This document shows, piece after piece, positions 44,332 to 53,921 of a stretch of 64,000 nt of DNA; positions within the stretch are counted from its first letter, which is position 1; every line of letters starts with the position of its first letter. Location: the NCBI RefSeq assembly GCF_024464185.1, contig NZ_JANHAU010000001.1:248001-312000 (forward strand), read 5' to 3'. The translations under genes and the position numbers were made by a program. The DNA comes from Haloarchaeobius salinus (GTDB lineage Archaea; Halobacteriota; Halobacteria; Halobacteriales; Natrialbaceae). Below the pieces are notes generated by a model, which saw nothing but the letters and a program-made list of their open reading frames with translations, did not search any database and was not told the DNA's origin.

Positions 44332-45503
44332 CTACCGCCGGCCACCGGCCAGCTTCGAGGCGGCGGCCGACCCGCGGAGCCGGAGCATCGACAGCGTGCC
44401 GACGAGGGGCCCGAGCGCGAGCGGTGCGAACGCCCATCGCCAGCCGACCACGCCGACGAGTACGGGTACCAGCTGGATGGAGACGGTGGTCAGCAGGAAG
44501 CCGATGGCGGTCTGGAGCGTCAGCGCCGTCCCGACGTAGGACTCCTCGGCGAGCTCCGAGACGGCCGCCGAGAACTGCGCCGAGTCGGCGACGATGGCGA
44601 CGCCCCAGACGAGTACGAACGGGACCAGCAGGACGAGCGACGAGCCGAACACCAGGCCAGCACCGAGGCAGGCGACCCCGCTGACGACCATGCTCGCGCT
44701 GGTGACCGAGGTGCGACCCAGCCTGTCGGCGGCCGACCCGGCGAGGACGGCACCCAGCCCGCCGACGCCGATGGTCCCGAACGCGAGCAGCGAGGCTCGC
44801 GACGAGGTAGGCCGGGATCCACGTCCAGACGGCGTACAGCTCCCACATGTGGCCGAAGTAGCCGCCGTTGGCCAGCATCGTCTCGCGGTCCCGGAGGATG
44901 CGGCCGATGGCCCCCGGGTCGAAGGGGGCCGCCGGGGCCTGGTACGGCCCCGGTTCGACCAGCAGCACGAGGAGGCCACCGACCGTCGCGAGCGCGGCTG
45001 CACCGTAGAGGACGACCCGTGGCTCCCCGACGCCGCCGAGGGAACGGAGGAGGTGGGGAAGTGCCGAGCCGACGGTCAGTGCTCCCACCATGGTACCGAT
45101 GGCGAACCCACGACCCTCCCTGAACCAGCCGGCGAGCAGCTTCATCCCCGGCGGGTAGACGCCGGCGAGTGCGACACCGGTCAGAAATCGCAGGACGATG
45201 GCCGGTACCGCGCTGGTGACGACGCCCGCGATGAGGGCCGTACAGGCCGCGCCGCCGACGGCCGAGCCGGCGATGAGGTACCGCGGCCGGACGACGTCGG
45301 AGAGCGTGAGGATGGCGGACAGCAGCGCGCCGACGACGAACCCCAGCTTGGACCGCGATGGTGAGCCACGCCGTCTCGGTCGCCGTGAGCCCCCACTCGG
45401 CGGCCAGTTCGGGGGCGGCGGCGCTCGCACTGAACCACAGCGACATGACCAGGAGCTCTCCCGCTGCCACCACCAGCAGGACGCGGCGTCTGCGAGACAG
45501 CAT
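44332..45503 (-). pseudogene. MFS transporter gene with two frameshifts
   Basis: An MFS transporter can be read from the ATG at 45503 (MLSRRRRVLLVVAAGELLVM) to a stop at 44332, but only by changing frame twice. After WLTIAVQ the frame is lost at about 45348, where an additional T (TT in CCAGCTTGG) fits a one-base insertion; the sequence resumes as LGFVVGALLSAI. It is lost again near 44790-44805, after PAYLVAS, and resumes as SLLAFGTIGVGG. Together the parts form a protein of about 390 residues with about twelve membrane segments. A TATA-like CTTTAG lies 28-33 bases before the start. Either the gene is decaying or the assembly has two single-base errors. Confidence 0.8.
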
Positions 45504-45530
45504 TCAGTTCGGTACGTTGGACCCGCCGGA

Positions 45531-45536
45531 CTAAAG
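45531..45536 (-). promoter_or_regulatory. TATA element of the frameshifted MFS gene
   Basis: CTTTAG on the minus strand 28-33 bases before the ATG at 45503, showing that the promoter of the frameshifted gene is still present. Confidence 0.45.
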
Positions 45537-45638
45537 CCTCCACTCACCCGGGGGTGAGTGCCCCACCGCTCGTCGCCCCCGTGACGGGGCGGTCGCGACC
45601 TGTGGCGATGTGTCACCGGGATGCCAGTCGGCAAGAAG

Positions 45639-45645
45639 CGTTAAG
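45639..45645 (+). promoter_or_regulatory. TATA-like element of the beta-helix gene
   Basis: CGTTAAG lies 24-30 bases before the ATG at 45669, in the position expected for leaderless transcription. Confidence 0.45.
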
Positions 45646-45668
45646 CACACACATATCAGTCTACGGTC

Positions 45669-47447
45669 ATGGCTTTCTCGCGACGGGAGCTGCTCCGGGC
45701 CGGCGTCCCCCTCACGATGGTCGGTCTCGCGGGCTGTAGCTCGAACGGCAACGGCGGGTCGGGCGGCGGGTCGACGACGGCACCGCCGACGCAGGCATCG
45801 ACCACGCGACGACAGACGACGCAGTCGACGACACAGCAGTCGACCACGCAACAGCAACAGCAGACGGACACCTCGGACTCGGCCTGCGAGTCGCCGGTCG
45901 AGGTGTCGGGCACCATCACCGAGGACACGACCTGGGACTGCGACCGGTACCACATGACCGGCGACGTGACCGTCGCGAACGGCGCGACGCTGACGGTCGA
46001 CAGTACGGTCGTCGATACGGCGGCGGACACGCTGCTGTCGGTCGGTGACGGGGCGACGCTCGTCAGTACCGGCACGGCGGAGTTACCCACCGTGTTCCGC
46101 AGCGAGACCCACCAGCCGGGGAGCTGGAAGGGCATCGAGGTGACCGCCGGCAGCGTCGAGGCGTCGTTCGACAACACCATCATCCGCTTCGGGGGTGCCG
46201 GTGGCTGGGCGAACGTCTACCTCCAGAACGGCGCGACGGCGGCGTTCCACAGGTGCATGTTCGACCGCTCGTCGACGTACGGCGTCCACGCCGAGGCGAA
46301 CACCGGCTTCACGTCGTTCTCGGACTGCTCGTTCCTCGACAACCAGTCGGGCTCGATGCGGATCCCGGCAACGGCCATCCCCGACCTCGAACTCTCCACG
46401 ACGTACACCAATAACAACCTCCCGGGCAAGGTCGTCGTCGACAACGAGACCGTCACGCAGGACGCGACCTGGCCGGCCATCGACAGGCCGTACGTCTTCC
46501 CGGACGGGGCGACCATCGCGGCCGGGGTGGCGGTCGAGGCGGGCACGCTCTGCTGGTTCGGGCAGGGGTCGTTGCTGTCGGTCGAACGGGGCGGTGTTCT
46601 CGACGCTCGCGGGGAGGCAGCGTCGCCGGTCAGGTTCGTCGGCGAGCAGACGGGGACCCCCGGGTTCTGGCGGGGCATCGAGATCGTCTCGAACGACCGG
46701 AACAGCCTCTCCAACACCCTGGTCGCCGGCGGCGGTGCCGACGGCTGGGCGAACGTCTACGTCCAGAACGGGGGGCGGGTGTCCATCGACAACACCAGCC
46801 TCGTCGGCTCGGCCACCTACGGACTCCACGCGGAGGCGAACACGACCCTGTCCACGTTCGAGGGGGTCGGTTTCACGCGCAACCAGCAGGGCTCGATGCG
46901 GATTCCGCTGCCCAGCCTCGGTCGGGTCGGCCCGGACACGGTCTTCGTCGACGGGGGCGGGGAGAACCACATCGAGGTCACCGACGAGACAGTCACCCAG
47001 CCCGCCAGATGGAACCTGCCCGACGTACCGGTTCACTTCCCGGGGAACGGCCGCATCCGGGCCGACGTCACCGTCGACCCCGGCGCGACGTTCACGTTCG
47101 CGCAGGGCTCGCTGCTCTCCGTCGAGCAGGGCGGGAGCCTCCACGCGGTCGGTGGTTCGGCGGCGGACGAGACGATCACCTTCCGCGGTGACGCCGACGT
47201 CCCCGGCTTCTGGCGGGGCATCGAGTTCGTCTCGCTCTCCCCCGACAACGTGCTCGATAGCTGTGAGATTGCCAACGGCGGGAACGGCGGCTGGGCGAAC
47301 GTCTACGTCCAGAGCTCCGGGATGGCGACGGTGCAGAACTCCACGCTCCGGGACAGCTCGACGGCGGGCATCATCGCGGAGGACGGCGCCAGCCTGACCG
47401 AGTCCGGCAACACGTTCTCCGGGAACGCCGACGGCCCCATCGCCTGA
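45669..47447 (+). CDS. Secreted beta-helix lipoprotein with three repeated modules
   Basis: The 592-residue protein has a twin-arginine-like signal (SRRELLRAGVP) ending in lipobox LAGC. A Thr/Gln-rich stalk follows (about 35-75). The body consists of three modules of about 180 residues, each with an FWRGIEV or SWKGIEV segment, GGWANVYVQ, and STYGxHAEAN or the related SSTAGIIAEDG. This is the pattern of right-handed parallel beta-helix proteins (pectate-lyase-like fold). No catalytic residues are obvious, so it may be a structural or sugar-binding surface protein. It has its own promoter and no operon partner. Confidence 0.82.
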   Translation: MAFSRRELLRAGVPLTMVGLAGCSSNGNGGSGGGSTTAPPTQASTTRRQTTQSTTQQSTTQQQQQTDTSDSACESPVEVSGTITEDTTWDCDRYHMTGDVTVANGATLTVDSTVVDTAADTLLSVGDGATLVSTGTAELPTVFRSETHQPGSWKGIEVTAGSVEASFDNTIIRFGGAGGWANVYLQNGATAAFHRCMFDRSSTYGVHAEANTGFTSFSDCSFLDNQSGSMRIPATAIPDLELSTTYTNNNLPGKVVVDNETVTQDATWPAIDRPYVFPDGATIAAGVAVEAGTLCWFGQGSLLSVERGGVLDARGEAASPVRFVGEQTGTPGFWRGIEIVSNDRNSLSNTLVAGGGADGWANVYVQNGGRVSIDNTSLVGSATYGLHAEANTTLSTFEGVGFTRNQQGSMRIPLPSLGRVGPDTVFVDGGGENHIEVTDETVTQPARWNLPDVPVHFPGNGRIRADVTVDPGATFTFAQGSLLSVEQGGSLHAVGGSAADETITFRGDADVPGFWRGIEFVSLSPDNVLDSCEIANGGNGGWANVYVQSSGMATVQNSTLRDSSTAGIIAEDGASLTESGNTFSGNADGPIA

Positions 47448-47487
47448 GACAGTCGATCCCCGCCGCGTCGGGCTACCGACGGCCCCG

Positions 47488-47766
47488 TCACTCGTCCCTG
47501 AGTGCGGCCGCGACGGCCTCGAGCTCCGCCTTCCGGAACGCACCCGTCGTCTGCTCGGGGTCGTCCTCGCCCAGCTCGCCGATCTTCCAGAGGATGCCGG
47601 CCCGCATCTGTGCCTTCGACGGGAGCGAGCCCGCCCCGATGTCGTAGCCCACGGCCTCGCAGATGGCGGCGAGCGCCTCCTTGGTGAACGCCGTCGATTC
47701 GACCCGCTCGTACCGTCCGACCGCCTCCCTGATCTCGTTCCGGAGGTCGTCGACAGTCTTCGCCAT
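47488..47766 (-). CDS. Conserved-looking 92-residue protein of unknown function
   Basis: The 92-residue protein is mostly helical and acidic: MAKTVDDLRNEIREAVGRYER, then ALAAICEAVGYDIGAGSLPS and MRAGILWKIGELGEDDPEQT. No metal site, signal or membrane segment is seen. The text SLPSKAQMRAGILWKIG recalls the small helical DNA-binding or restriction-associated domains, but I would not assign a function from this. It is upstream of recQ on no shared transcript that I can show: recQ ends 70 bases further along on the same strand. Confidence 0.7.
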   Translation of the reverse strand: MAKTVDDLRNEIREAVGRYERVESTAFTKEALAAICEAVGYDIGAGSLPSKAQMRAGILWKIGELGEDDPEQTTGAFRKAELEAVAAALRDE

Positions 47767-47836
47767 ACGTCCCCCGCGTGGCGGAACGTGCTGTAGATTC
47801 CGGTCGGCAGGGATCGGTCGTGGGTGTCGGGGGAGA

Positions 47837-49921
47837 CTACCACCGTGTCCGCTTCGCGAGCGCGAACGGGTACACCGTGTCGCTGTCGGCGTCCCTGAGC
47901 GTCATCCCCGCCTCGGTGAGCGTCCAGCGCGTGTCGACCAGCTCGTCGACCAGCAGGACGGGGCCGTCCGGGAGCTCGTCGCACACCTCGAAGGCGCCCT
48001 CGACGTCCCAGCGCTTCTGGTACGAGTTCTTCAGCTCCGCGGGGGGTGCGGTTTCCGCGACCTTCCGGAGGGCGGGCACGTACGGCACGCCCAGCCGCGC
48101 CGCGATGCGGGCGGCGAGGTCCTCGACCCGGCCCTCGCCCGAGCGCGACGGCACCGCGGTCACCCAGGCGGGCTCGGGGTCGGGTACCCACTCGTCCCGG
48201 ACGTGGGAGGCGGCCGCGTTCACCACGTCGTCGCCGTAGTTCCCCTCGCGTTCGTACTGCTCGCGGACCCGCTCGCCGAGGCCCGGGTCGCCGTAGCTGC
48301 AGAGGGCGCGGCCGTCGTCGGGTTTGCGCGCCTCCTCGATCTTCGTCCGCCCCCCCTCGCGCCGGGGCATGTAGTAGCGCGGGGAGAGCTCGCTCCACGA
48401 CTCGGCCTCGTAGTGCTCGACCGCGGCCTCGACGAGCGCCTCGTCCTGTACCGCTCGGGGGAAGAAGTCGCCGGCGCAGTTGGCGCACTGCCCGCAGGGC
48501 TCCGCGAGCGAGCCGTCGAGCACGTCGTCGACGAACCGGGTCAGGCAGTCGTCCGTCGCGACGAAATCCTGTATCTGTCGGAGCTCGCGGTAGCGCTGGG
48601 CCGTGATGGACTCGATGCGCTCGTGGTCGTACGACCAGCGCTTGGTCGTGCGCTCGAAGCCGTCGTCCACCCGGAGCACCGCGTTCTCGACCCGCAGGAT
48701 GTTCAGGCACTTCGAGGCGACCTTCCACGAGACGTTCGCCCGCTGGAGTATCTCGTACTTGTACAGCGGCGCGTCCGCGTCCTCGATGGTCTCGAGCACG
48801 AGGTCGAACTCGGCGGGCGTGGGGAACGCGGACTCGATGAAGTACTCGGCGATGTCGTCGTCCTCCTCGCCCGAGAGCAGGACGGCGAACGCCTCGTCGA
48901 GCCCGCGGCCCGCGCGGCCGATCTCCTGGTAGTACCGGATGAGGTTCGGCGGGCGCTGGTAGTGGACGACCCAGCCGAGGTCGGGCTTGTTGAACCCCAT
49001 GCCGAGCGCGTTCGTCGCGACCAGCGCGTCGACCTCGTTGGCCAGGAGTTCGTCCTCGAGCTCGCTCCGCCGGTCGCCGTCCATCCCGCCGTGGTACGGC
49101 TCCACGTCGAACCCCTGTCTGTTCAGCCACGCCGCCACCAGCTCCACCTCGTCGGTCGTCAGGCAGTAGACGATGCCCGACGACGGGAGCCCGTCGATGT
49201 TCTCCGCCAGCCACGCGAGCCGCTCCGCTCTGGACCCGATCTCGACGGTCTGGATGCGCAGCGACTCGCGCACGAGGTCGCCCCGGACCACTTCCAGGTC
49301 CGGCACCTGTCTGGTCACGTCGTCGACGACCCGGTCGTTCGCCGTCGCGGTCGTCGCCGCGACGGGGATGTGCTCGGGTAGCTCCTGCAGGATGCGCCTG
49401 ATGCGCCGGTAGTCCGGCCGGAAGTCGTGGCCCCAGTCCGAGATGCAGTGGGCCTCGTCGACGACGAGCAGCCCGAACTCCTCGCGCATCTCGGCGAGCA
49501 CCGCCGCCTGGAACTCCTGGTTCGCGAGGCGTTCCGGCGAGATGAGCAGGATGTCGCAGTCGCCGTCGACGACGCGTCGCTTCGCCTCGTCCCACTCGTC
49601 GGTGTTGTTCGAGTGGATGGTGTACGCGTCGAGGTCGAGCTGTGCGCTCGCGTCCTGGATCTGGTTGCGCATCAGGGCCAGCAGCGGGCTGACGATGAGC
49701 GTCGGCCCCGCGCCGCGCTCCCTGCGCAGCTTCGTGGCGATGAAGTACACCGTGCTCTTGCCCCAGCCGGTCCGCTGGACGAGCAGGAGGCGCTGCTGGT
49801 CGTTGACCAGCCCGTCGATGGCCTCCCACTGCTGCGGGCGGAACTGCGCGTCGGGACCGATGCTCCGTTCGAGCAGCTGCTGGGCCTCCGCCCTGGAGAC
49901 CTGTTCGGAGGGGGTGTTCAC
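47837..49921 (-). CDS. RecQ-family DNA helicase fused to a phosphoribosyltransferase-like domain
   Basis: The 694-residue protein starts at GTG (complement 49919-49921). The helicase has Walker A RTGWGKST (50-57), box II VVDEAHCISDWGHD, and motif VI QEIGRAGRGLD, followed by the RecQ zinc site (CGQCANC). After residue about 540 it has a different part with GPVLLVDELVDTRWTLT (near 655-670), which matches the PRPP-binding loop of type I phosphoribosyltransferases. The PRTase part seems complete in length. RecQ unwinds duplex DNA 3' to 5' in repair. The fused domain suggests a link to nucleotide metabolism, which is inference. A GGTTATC lies 25-31 bases upstream. Confidence 0.9.
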   Translation of the reverse strand: MNTPSEQVSRAEAQQLLERSIGPDAQFRPQQWEAIDGLVNDQQRLLLVQRTGWGKSTVYFIATKLRRERGAGPTLIVSPLLALMRNQIQDASAQLDLDAYTIHSNNTDEWDEAKRRVVDGDCDILLISPERLANQEFQAAVLAEMREEFGLLVVDEAHCISDWGHDFRPDYRRIRRILQELPEHIPVAATTATANDRVVDDVTRQVPDLEVVRGDLVRESLRIQTVEIGSRAERLAWLAENIDGLPSSGIVYCLTTDEVELVAAWLNRQGFDVEPYHGGMDGDRRSELEDELLANEVDALVATNALGMGFNKPDLGWVVHYQRPPNLIRYYQEIGRAGRGLDEAFAVLLSGEEDDDIAEYFIESAFPTPAEFDLVLETIEDADAPLYKYEILQRANVSWKVASKCLNILRVENAVLRVDDGFERTTKRWSYDHERIESITAQRYRELRQIQDFVATDDCLTRFVDDVLDGSLAEPCGQCANCAGDFFPRAVQDEALVEAAVEHYEAESWSELSPRYYMPRREGGRTKIEEARKPDDGRALCSYGDPGLGERVREQYEREGNYGDDVVNAAASHVRDEWVPDPEPAWVTAVPSRSGEGRVEDLAARIAARLGVPYVPALRKVAETAPPAELKNSYQKRWDVEGAFEVCDELPDGPVLLVDELVDTRWTLTEAGMTLRDADSDTVYPFALAKRTRW

Positions 49922-49945
49922 ATCTGCTCTCTGCTCGGCTTCGGT

Positions 49946-49952
49946 GATAACC
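49946..49952 (-). promoter_or_regulatory. TATA-like element of the recQ gene
   Basis: GGTTATC on the minus strand, 25-31 bases before the GTG start at 49921; position and AT content fit a leaderless promoter, though it is a weak match. Confidence 0.4.
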
Positions 49953-50014
49953 CTTCGGTGGGGCAGCCGGTTCGGGCCGTCGTCGGGCCCTCGGCCGTCC
50001 GCCGTCGCCTGGAC

Positions 50015-52453
50015 TCAGTCGTCCGCGGCCTGCGGCTCGGGCGTCGGGGTCCGCGCTGCGGCCGCCGGCTCCGACATCGGCGTCCACTCCAGCTCGCCGT
50101 CGTACTCGAACGCGCGGTGCTCCTGCGTGGGGTCGACGACCGTCAGCGAGAGCCAGCCGTTGTCGAGCAGGCCCGCCACGGTCGGGTTGTCGGCGAGCAC
50201 GTCCGTGACGCGCTCGACGGGCGCGTGCACGACCGTCGAGAGCCGGAGCGGCTGGTGGTACGGCTCGTCGTCCGCGGCGTACAGCGACTGCAGCGGGAGG
50301 CCGGCCATGAGGTCGCCGCCGTTGCCCTGGTAGACGCCGACGTTCCCGACCGGGTTCTGGGTCACCTTCGAGCCGCTGCCGTAGGCCGCGTTGTCGACCG
50401 TCGAGAAGTAGTACTGCGTGTTGATCCACTGCGTGACGACCAGCGGTCCGGCCACGATGGCCGCGAGGGCGTCGCCGTCGGGGTCGGTCGACCAGTCGTA
50501 GGAGTGGAGGAACGAGCGGCCGTCGAGGTCGAGGTCGTCGGTGAGCTCGCGCGGGCCGACGACGAAGCCGGCGTTGCCGGCCAGCCCCCACTCGGGGCGG
50601 GTCTCCGCCCAGTCGGCGGCGCGGCGCTGGGTCTCGCGGACGCCAGACTCGCCCGCCACGCCCATGTCCTCTGCGCGCTCGGCTGCGGCGTCCGCCCGGG
50701 CGGTCCCGAGGTCCGCGCGGAGCTGCTCGAGGTCGGCCGCGTGGCTCTCGGGAACGTGGCCGTCGTACAGCTCGACCTCGTCGGTCGTGGTGGTGTGCTC
50801 GCCCGCGACGAAGACGGTGTCCGCCGGAACCTCGATGCCGCGCTCGCGGAGGTCGGCCCTGACGTCCTCGTCGTTGCAGATGGCGGCGAGGACGCGGGCG
50901 TTCGGGCCGCCGGCGTTGCCGGCGCAGGCCCCGCAGTCGAGGCTCGAGTCGAACGGGTTGTTCGCCGTCTCGCTGGCGTGGCCGGTGAAGACGACGAGCC
51001 GGGCGAAGCGCTCCCAGCCCAGCAGCTCGAACGCGGTCGCGGCGTACTCGACCTTCTCCGCGTGGGTGAGGCCCTCCCGCAGCGGGTTGACCGAGTCCGG
51101 GTTGTAGTCGACCGACGGCTCGCAGAACTCGTGCTCGTCGGGCACCCGCCGGTCGACCGCGTCGAGCAGGTCGTGGACGCGTCCCGGCAGGAGCGTCCGG
51201 GCGGCCAGTGCGGCACCGTAGCCCGCGCCGGCGCTCTCGACGAAGCTGAACGCGGTCGCGGCGTTGGACCGCATGCGCTCGACCGCGCGCCGTCCGGCCG
51301 TCACGGCGGCGTGCCAGCGGTCGTGGGCGGCCTGCTCGCCGTCCCCGCCGCCCGTGGGGTGGGCCGCGATGCGGTGCTGTGCGTCGAGGATCGGCGGGCA
51401 GGCGTCGACGGTCGCGTCGGCGTCGTAGCCGGCGTACCGCATCGGCACGCCGAAGAAGCCGGCGTAGCCGTGGGTCTCGTAGTCGCCGGCGGCCTCGACG
51501 TGGCGGCGGAGCACCTCGGAGCGGGTGTCGATGCAGAACACCAGCTGGGCGTCGGGGCGTCCCGCGTCGTCGCGCTCGGCGGCCGCCCCGCTCGCGTCGG
51601 CGACCGCGTCGACCAGCTCGCCGCGGTAGCTCGCCTCCCACGCGCGCAGCCAGACCTCGGGGAGGGGGACGTCGGCACCGGGCGTCTCGGTCCCACCGTC
51701 CGGGCCGTCGGGCGTCTCGTCGGGGCCGACGGGCGCGTCGAACAGGTCGGCGAGCGTCAGCCGGACCGCCAGGTAGCCCGCGAGCGTGATGGGGTACTCG
51801 GTCTGCCAGTCGTCGCCGGCGTCGGCGCGCTGCTTGAGGAACCCCGTCCAGCCCGGGAGCGCGGTCAGCTGGAACTCGAGGACGTCGCGCCACTCGCCGA
51901 CGGGGTAGTCGGTCAGGACCTCCCGGACGGCGTCGACCGGTTCGTCCGGCTGGTCGGCGAAGGCCTCCCCGCCGGGGATGTCGTCGTCGTGGGGGGCCAG
52001 TCGCCGGACCGCCGCGTAGAACCCCCGCTCGCGGTTCGGCATCCGCCACTTCGCCCGGCCCTGGTCGAGGAAGGCCGCCAGCCACTTCGTCAGGACCGCG
52101 TCGACCCGGTCGGTGGCGGTCTCCACGTCCGACCCCGGCGTCCCGACGGACCCGGCGGCGGCCAGCCGGTCGAGCGACGCCGCGGGGTCGTCGTCGTAGC
52201 CGTGGGCGGCCAGTTCGCTCCGCAGCACGTCGGGGTCGATGTCGCCGCGCTCCCACGCCGCCCGGAACACGTCGGCGCTCGGGTAGCCGGTGCCGCCGAG
52301 GGTCTGCTCGGCGTCGGCGACGGCCTCGTGGAACGGCTGGTCCTCGAAGCCGGCGAGCGGGTTGGCGGTCACGAACGAGTGCAGCGGCCAGACGGAGCCG
52401 ACCGCGTCGGCGGCCGCGTCGATGCGCTCCTCGATAGCGGGTTCAGTACTCAT
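50015..52453 (-). CDS. dabA: DabA, carbonic-anhydrase-like subunit of the DAB inorganic-carbon system
   Basis: The 812-residue protein belongs to the DUF2309/YbcC family now known as DabA. The zinc site of the family is present: Cys307 and Asp309 in LVFCIDTRSE, His492 in FTGHASETANNPF and Cys507 in SSLDCGAC; the spacing from the third to fourth ligand is 15 residues, as in the characterised bacterial protein. DabA hydrates CO2 at the membrane when driven by the cation-conducting DabB. The gene overlaps dabB by 11 bases and follows it in one operon. Acidic Asp-rich patches are halophilic. Function in bicarbonate uptake is known from bacterial relatives, not shown here. Confidence 0.9.
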   Translation of the reverse strand: MSTEPAIEERIDAAADAVGSVWPLHSFVTANPLAGFEDQPFHEAVADAEQTLGGTGYPSADVFRAAWERGDIDPDVLRSELAAHGYDDDPAASLDRLAAAGSVGTPGSDVETATDRVDAVLTKWLAAFLDQGRAKWRMPNRERGFYAAVRRLAPHDDDIPGGEAFADQPDEPVDAVREVLTDYPVGEWRDVLEFQLTALPGWTGFLKQRADAGDDWQTEYPITLAGYLAVRLTLADLFDAPVGPDETPDGPDGGTETPGADVPLPEVWLRAWEASYRGELVDAVADASGAAAERDDAGRPDAQLVFCIDTRSEVLRRHVEAAGDYETHGYAGFFGVPMRYAGYDADATVDACPPILDAQHRIAAHPTGGGDGEQAAHDRWHAAVTAGRRAVERMRSNAATAFSFVESAGAGYGAALAARTLLPGRVHDLLDAVDRRVPDEHEFCEPSVDYNPDSVNPLREGLTHAEKVEYAATAFELLGWERFARLVVFTGHASETANNPFDSSLDCGACAGNAGGPNARVLAAICNDEDVRADLRERGIEVPADTVFVAGEHTTTTDEVELYDGHVPESHAADLEQLRADLGTARADAAAERAEDMGVAGESGVRETQRRAADWAETRPEWGLAGNAGFVVGPRELTDDLDLDGRSFLHSYDWSTDPDGDALAAIVAGPLVVTQWINTQYYFSTVDNAAYGSGSKVTQNPVGNVGVYQGNGGDLMAGLPLQSLYAADDEPYHQPLRLSTVVHAPVERVTDVLADNPTVAGLLDNGWLSLTVVDPTQEHRAFEYDGELEWTPMSEPAAAARTPTPEPQAADD

Positions 52454-53921
52454 TGTAGTCCTCCGTGTCGGTCAGCAGGGTCTCGCGGGCGGGCTGGCCC
52501 GCATTCAACAGCCGCACGTAGAGGCGTTCGCTACGGCGGTAGACGCCGGTCTCGACGGCGAGGTACGTCAGGAAGAACGCCGCCGCGACGAGGGCGTGGA
52601 CCGGCGTCAGGGCCGCGGGTTCGCCGACCGCCGGGAGGCCGTGGAGCAGCCCCTCGACGACGCCGTACACCGCCGCGTAGACGGCGATGGCCGGCAGCGC
52701 GACCAGCGGGACGGCTCCGTAGCGGACCGCCGCGGTGACTCCCGACTGCCGGACGACCTCGCGGGCGGCGTGGACGACCGTCAGGACGACGAGCCCGGCG
52801 AGCAGGAGCCCGCTGTCGAGCGCGGTTCCCTTGCCGGTGAGGGCGGCGAAGAGCCCACCGCCGGCGAGGGCGGTGAGGGCGATCACCGCGACGCCGACGG
52901 CCCCGGTCGAGCCGTCGTCGCTCGTCCCGTTCGGGGCCGTGTGCTCGACGCGGCTCCCCGACGCGAGGAACTGGTAGGCCTTGTAGAAGCCGTGCAGTAT
53001 CAGGTGGGTGATGGCGGCCCCGAAGAAGCCCAGGCCGGCCTGCAGCAGCATGAACCCCATCTGCCCGACGGTCGAGCAGCCGAGCGTGCCCTTGACGTCC
53101 GTCTGGACGGTCTTCAGGAGCTTCCCGCCCAGCGCGCTGGCCGCCCCGACGAGCACGACCCCGAGCATGACCGCGGGTTCGACGGTGACGACCGGCGCGA
53201 ACCGCACCAGCAGGATGCCGCCCGCGTTGACGAAGCCGGCGTGCATCAGCGCCGAGGCCGGGGTGGGGGCCGTCATCGACGAGAGCAGCCACGTGTGGAA
53301 CGGGACGAGCGCGGACTGGACCATCGCCGCCACCACGAGCCCCCCGGCGGCGAGCAGGACCGGCGTCGATGAGGTGGCCCCGGCCAGCCCCGAGACGGTG
53401 GTCGCGCCCGTCTCCCACCACAGCGTCGCGAGTGCGACGCCCAGCAACGCGCTGCTCGCGAGGAAGTACCGCTGTGCGAGTGCCCCCGCAGCCCGGGCCT
53501 GTGCCCACCCCTCGACGTGCCCGATCAGGTCGGCCATCACGAGCCCCATCGCGAGCCACGCGAGCCAGAACAGCACGAGGCTGTCGGCGGCGACCAGCAC
53601 CAGGACGACCAGCGTGAACGCGAACACGCGGCCGAAGAAGCGGTCGATGGTCCGGCTCCCGGCCATGTAGCGCCGGGCGTAGCTGTGGACGATGCCGCCG
53701 AAGAAGGTGACCGCCGTCCAGAGCACGACGGTCAGTCCGTCGACGGCCACGAGACCGGGCAGTTCCCAGCCCTCGCCGCGCCACCACCGGGCGGCGAGTG
53801 CGACGAGGCTCGCACCCCACAGGAGCCACACGGCTCGGGTCAGCGTCGCCGGCAGCCGTGCGCGTTCGCGGTCCGGAGTCGGAAGCTGTCCCACCGTCGT
53901 CGGCTGTTCGTCTCCTGTCAT
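52443..53921 (-). CDS. dabB: DabB, NuoL/MrpA-like membrane subunit of the DAB inorganic-carbon system
   Basis: The 492-residue membrane protein belongs to the proton-translocating NADH dehydrogenase 5/MrpA family, with about twelve or more membrane helices. Typical text: HSYARRYMAGSRTIDRFF, ALMHAGFVNAGGILLVRFAP, and TDVKGTLGCSTVGQMGFMLLQ. Because it precedes and overlaps dabA, it is the DabB partner rather than a complex I subunit. It is expected to use the cation gradient to drive CO2 hydration by DabA. The upstream region is AT-rich with TTTAATAA (54014-54021 region) and a palindrome. Confidence 0.88.
   Translation of the reverse strand: MTGDEQPTTVGQLPTPDRERARLPATLTRAVWLLWGASLVALAARWWRGEGWELPGLVAVDGLTVVLWTAVTFFGGIVHSYARRYMAGSRTIDRFFGRVFAFTLVVLVLVAADSLVLFWLAWLAMGLVMADLIGHVEGWAQARAAGALAQRYFLASSALLGVALATLWWETGATTVSGLAGATSSTPVLLAAGGLVVAAMVQSALVPFHTWLLSSMTAPTPASALMHAGFVNAGGILLVRFAPVVTVEPAVMLGVVLVGAASALGGKLLKTVQTDVKGTLGCSTVGQMGFMLLQAGLGFFGAAITHLILHGFYKAYQFLASGSRVEHTAPNGTSDDGSTGAVGVAVIALTALAGGGLFAALTGKGTALDSGLLLAGLVVLTVVHAAREVVRQSGVTAAVRYGAVPLVALPAIAVYAAVYGVVEGLLHGLPAVGEPAALTPVHALVAAAFFLTYLAVETGVYRRSERLYVRLLNAGQPARETLLTDTEDYNEY

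Noticed and set aside
44332-45503. Programmed frameshifting in the MFS gene
   Set aside because: There are no slippery runs or downstream structures at the two sites, and two shifts in one transporter would be without precedent that I know.
46083-52256. A minus-strand open frame of 2057 codons
   Set aside because: It runs across recQ, dabA and other real genes in a wrong frame; its product is Arg/Gly/Pro-rich without domains. Such frames arise because stop codons are rare in GC-rich DNA.
49427-52738. A 1103-codon plus-strand frame over recQ and dabA
   Set aside because: No motif or plausible start; the minus strand carries well-conserved genes throughout.
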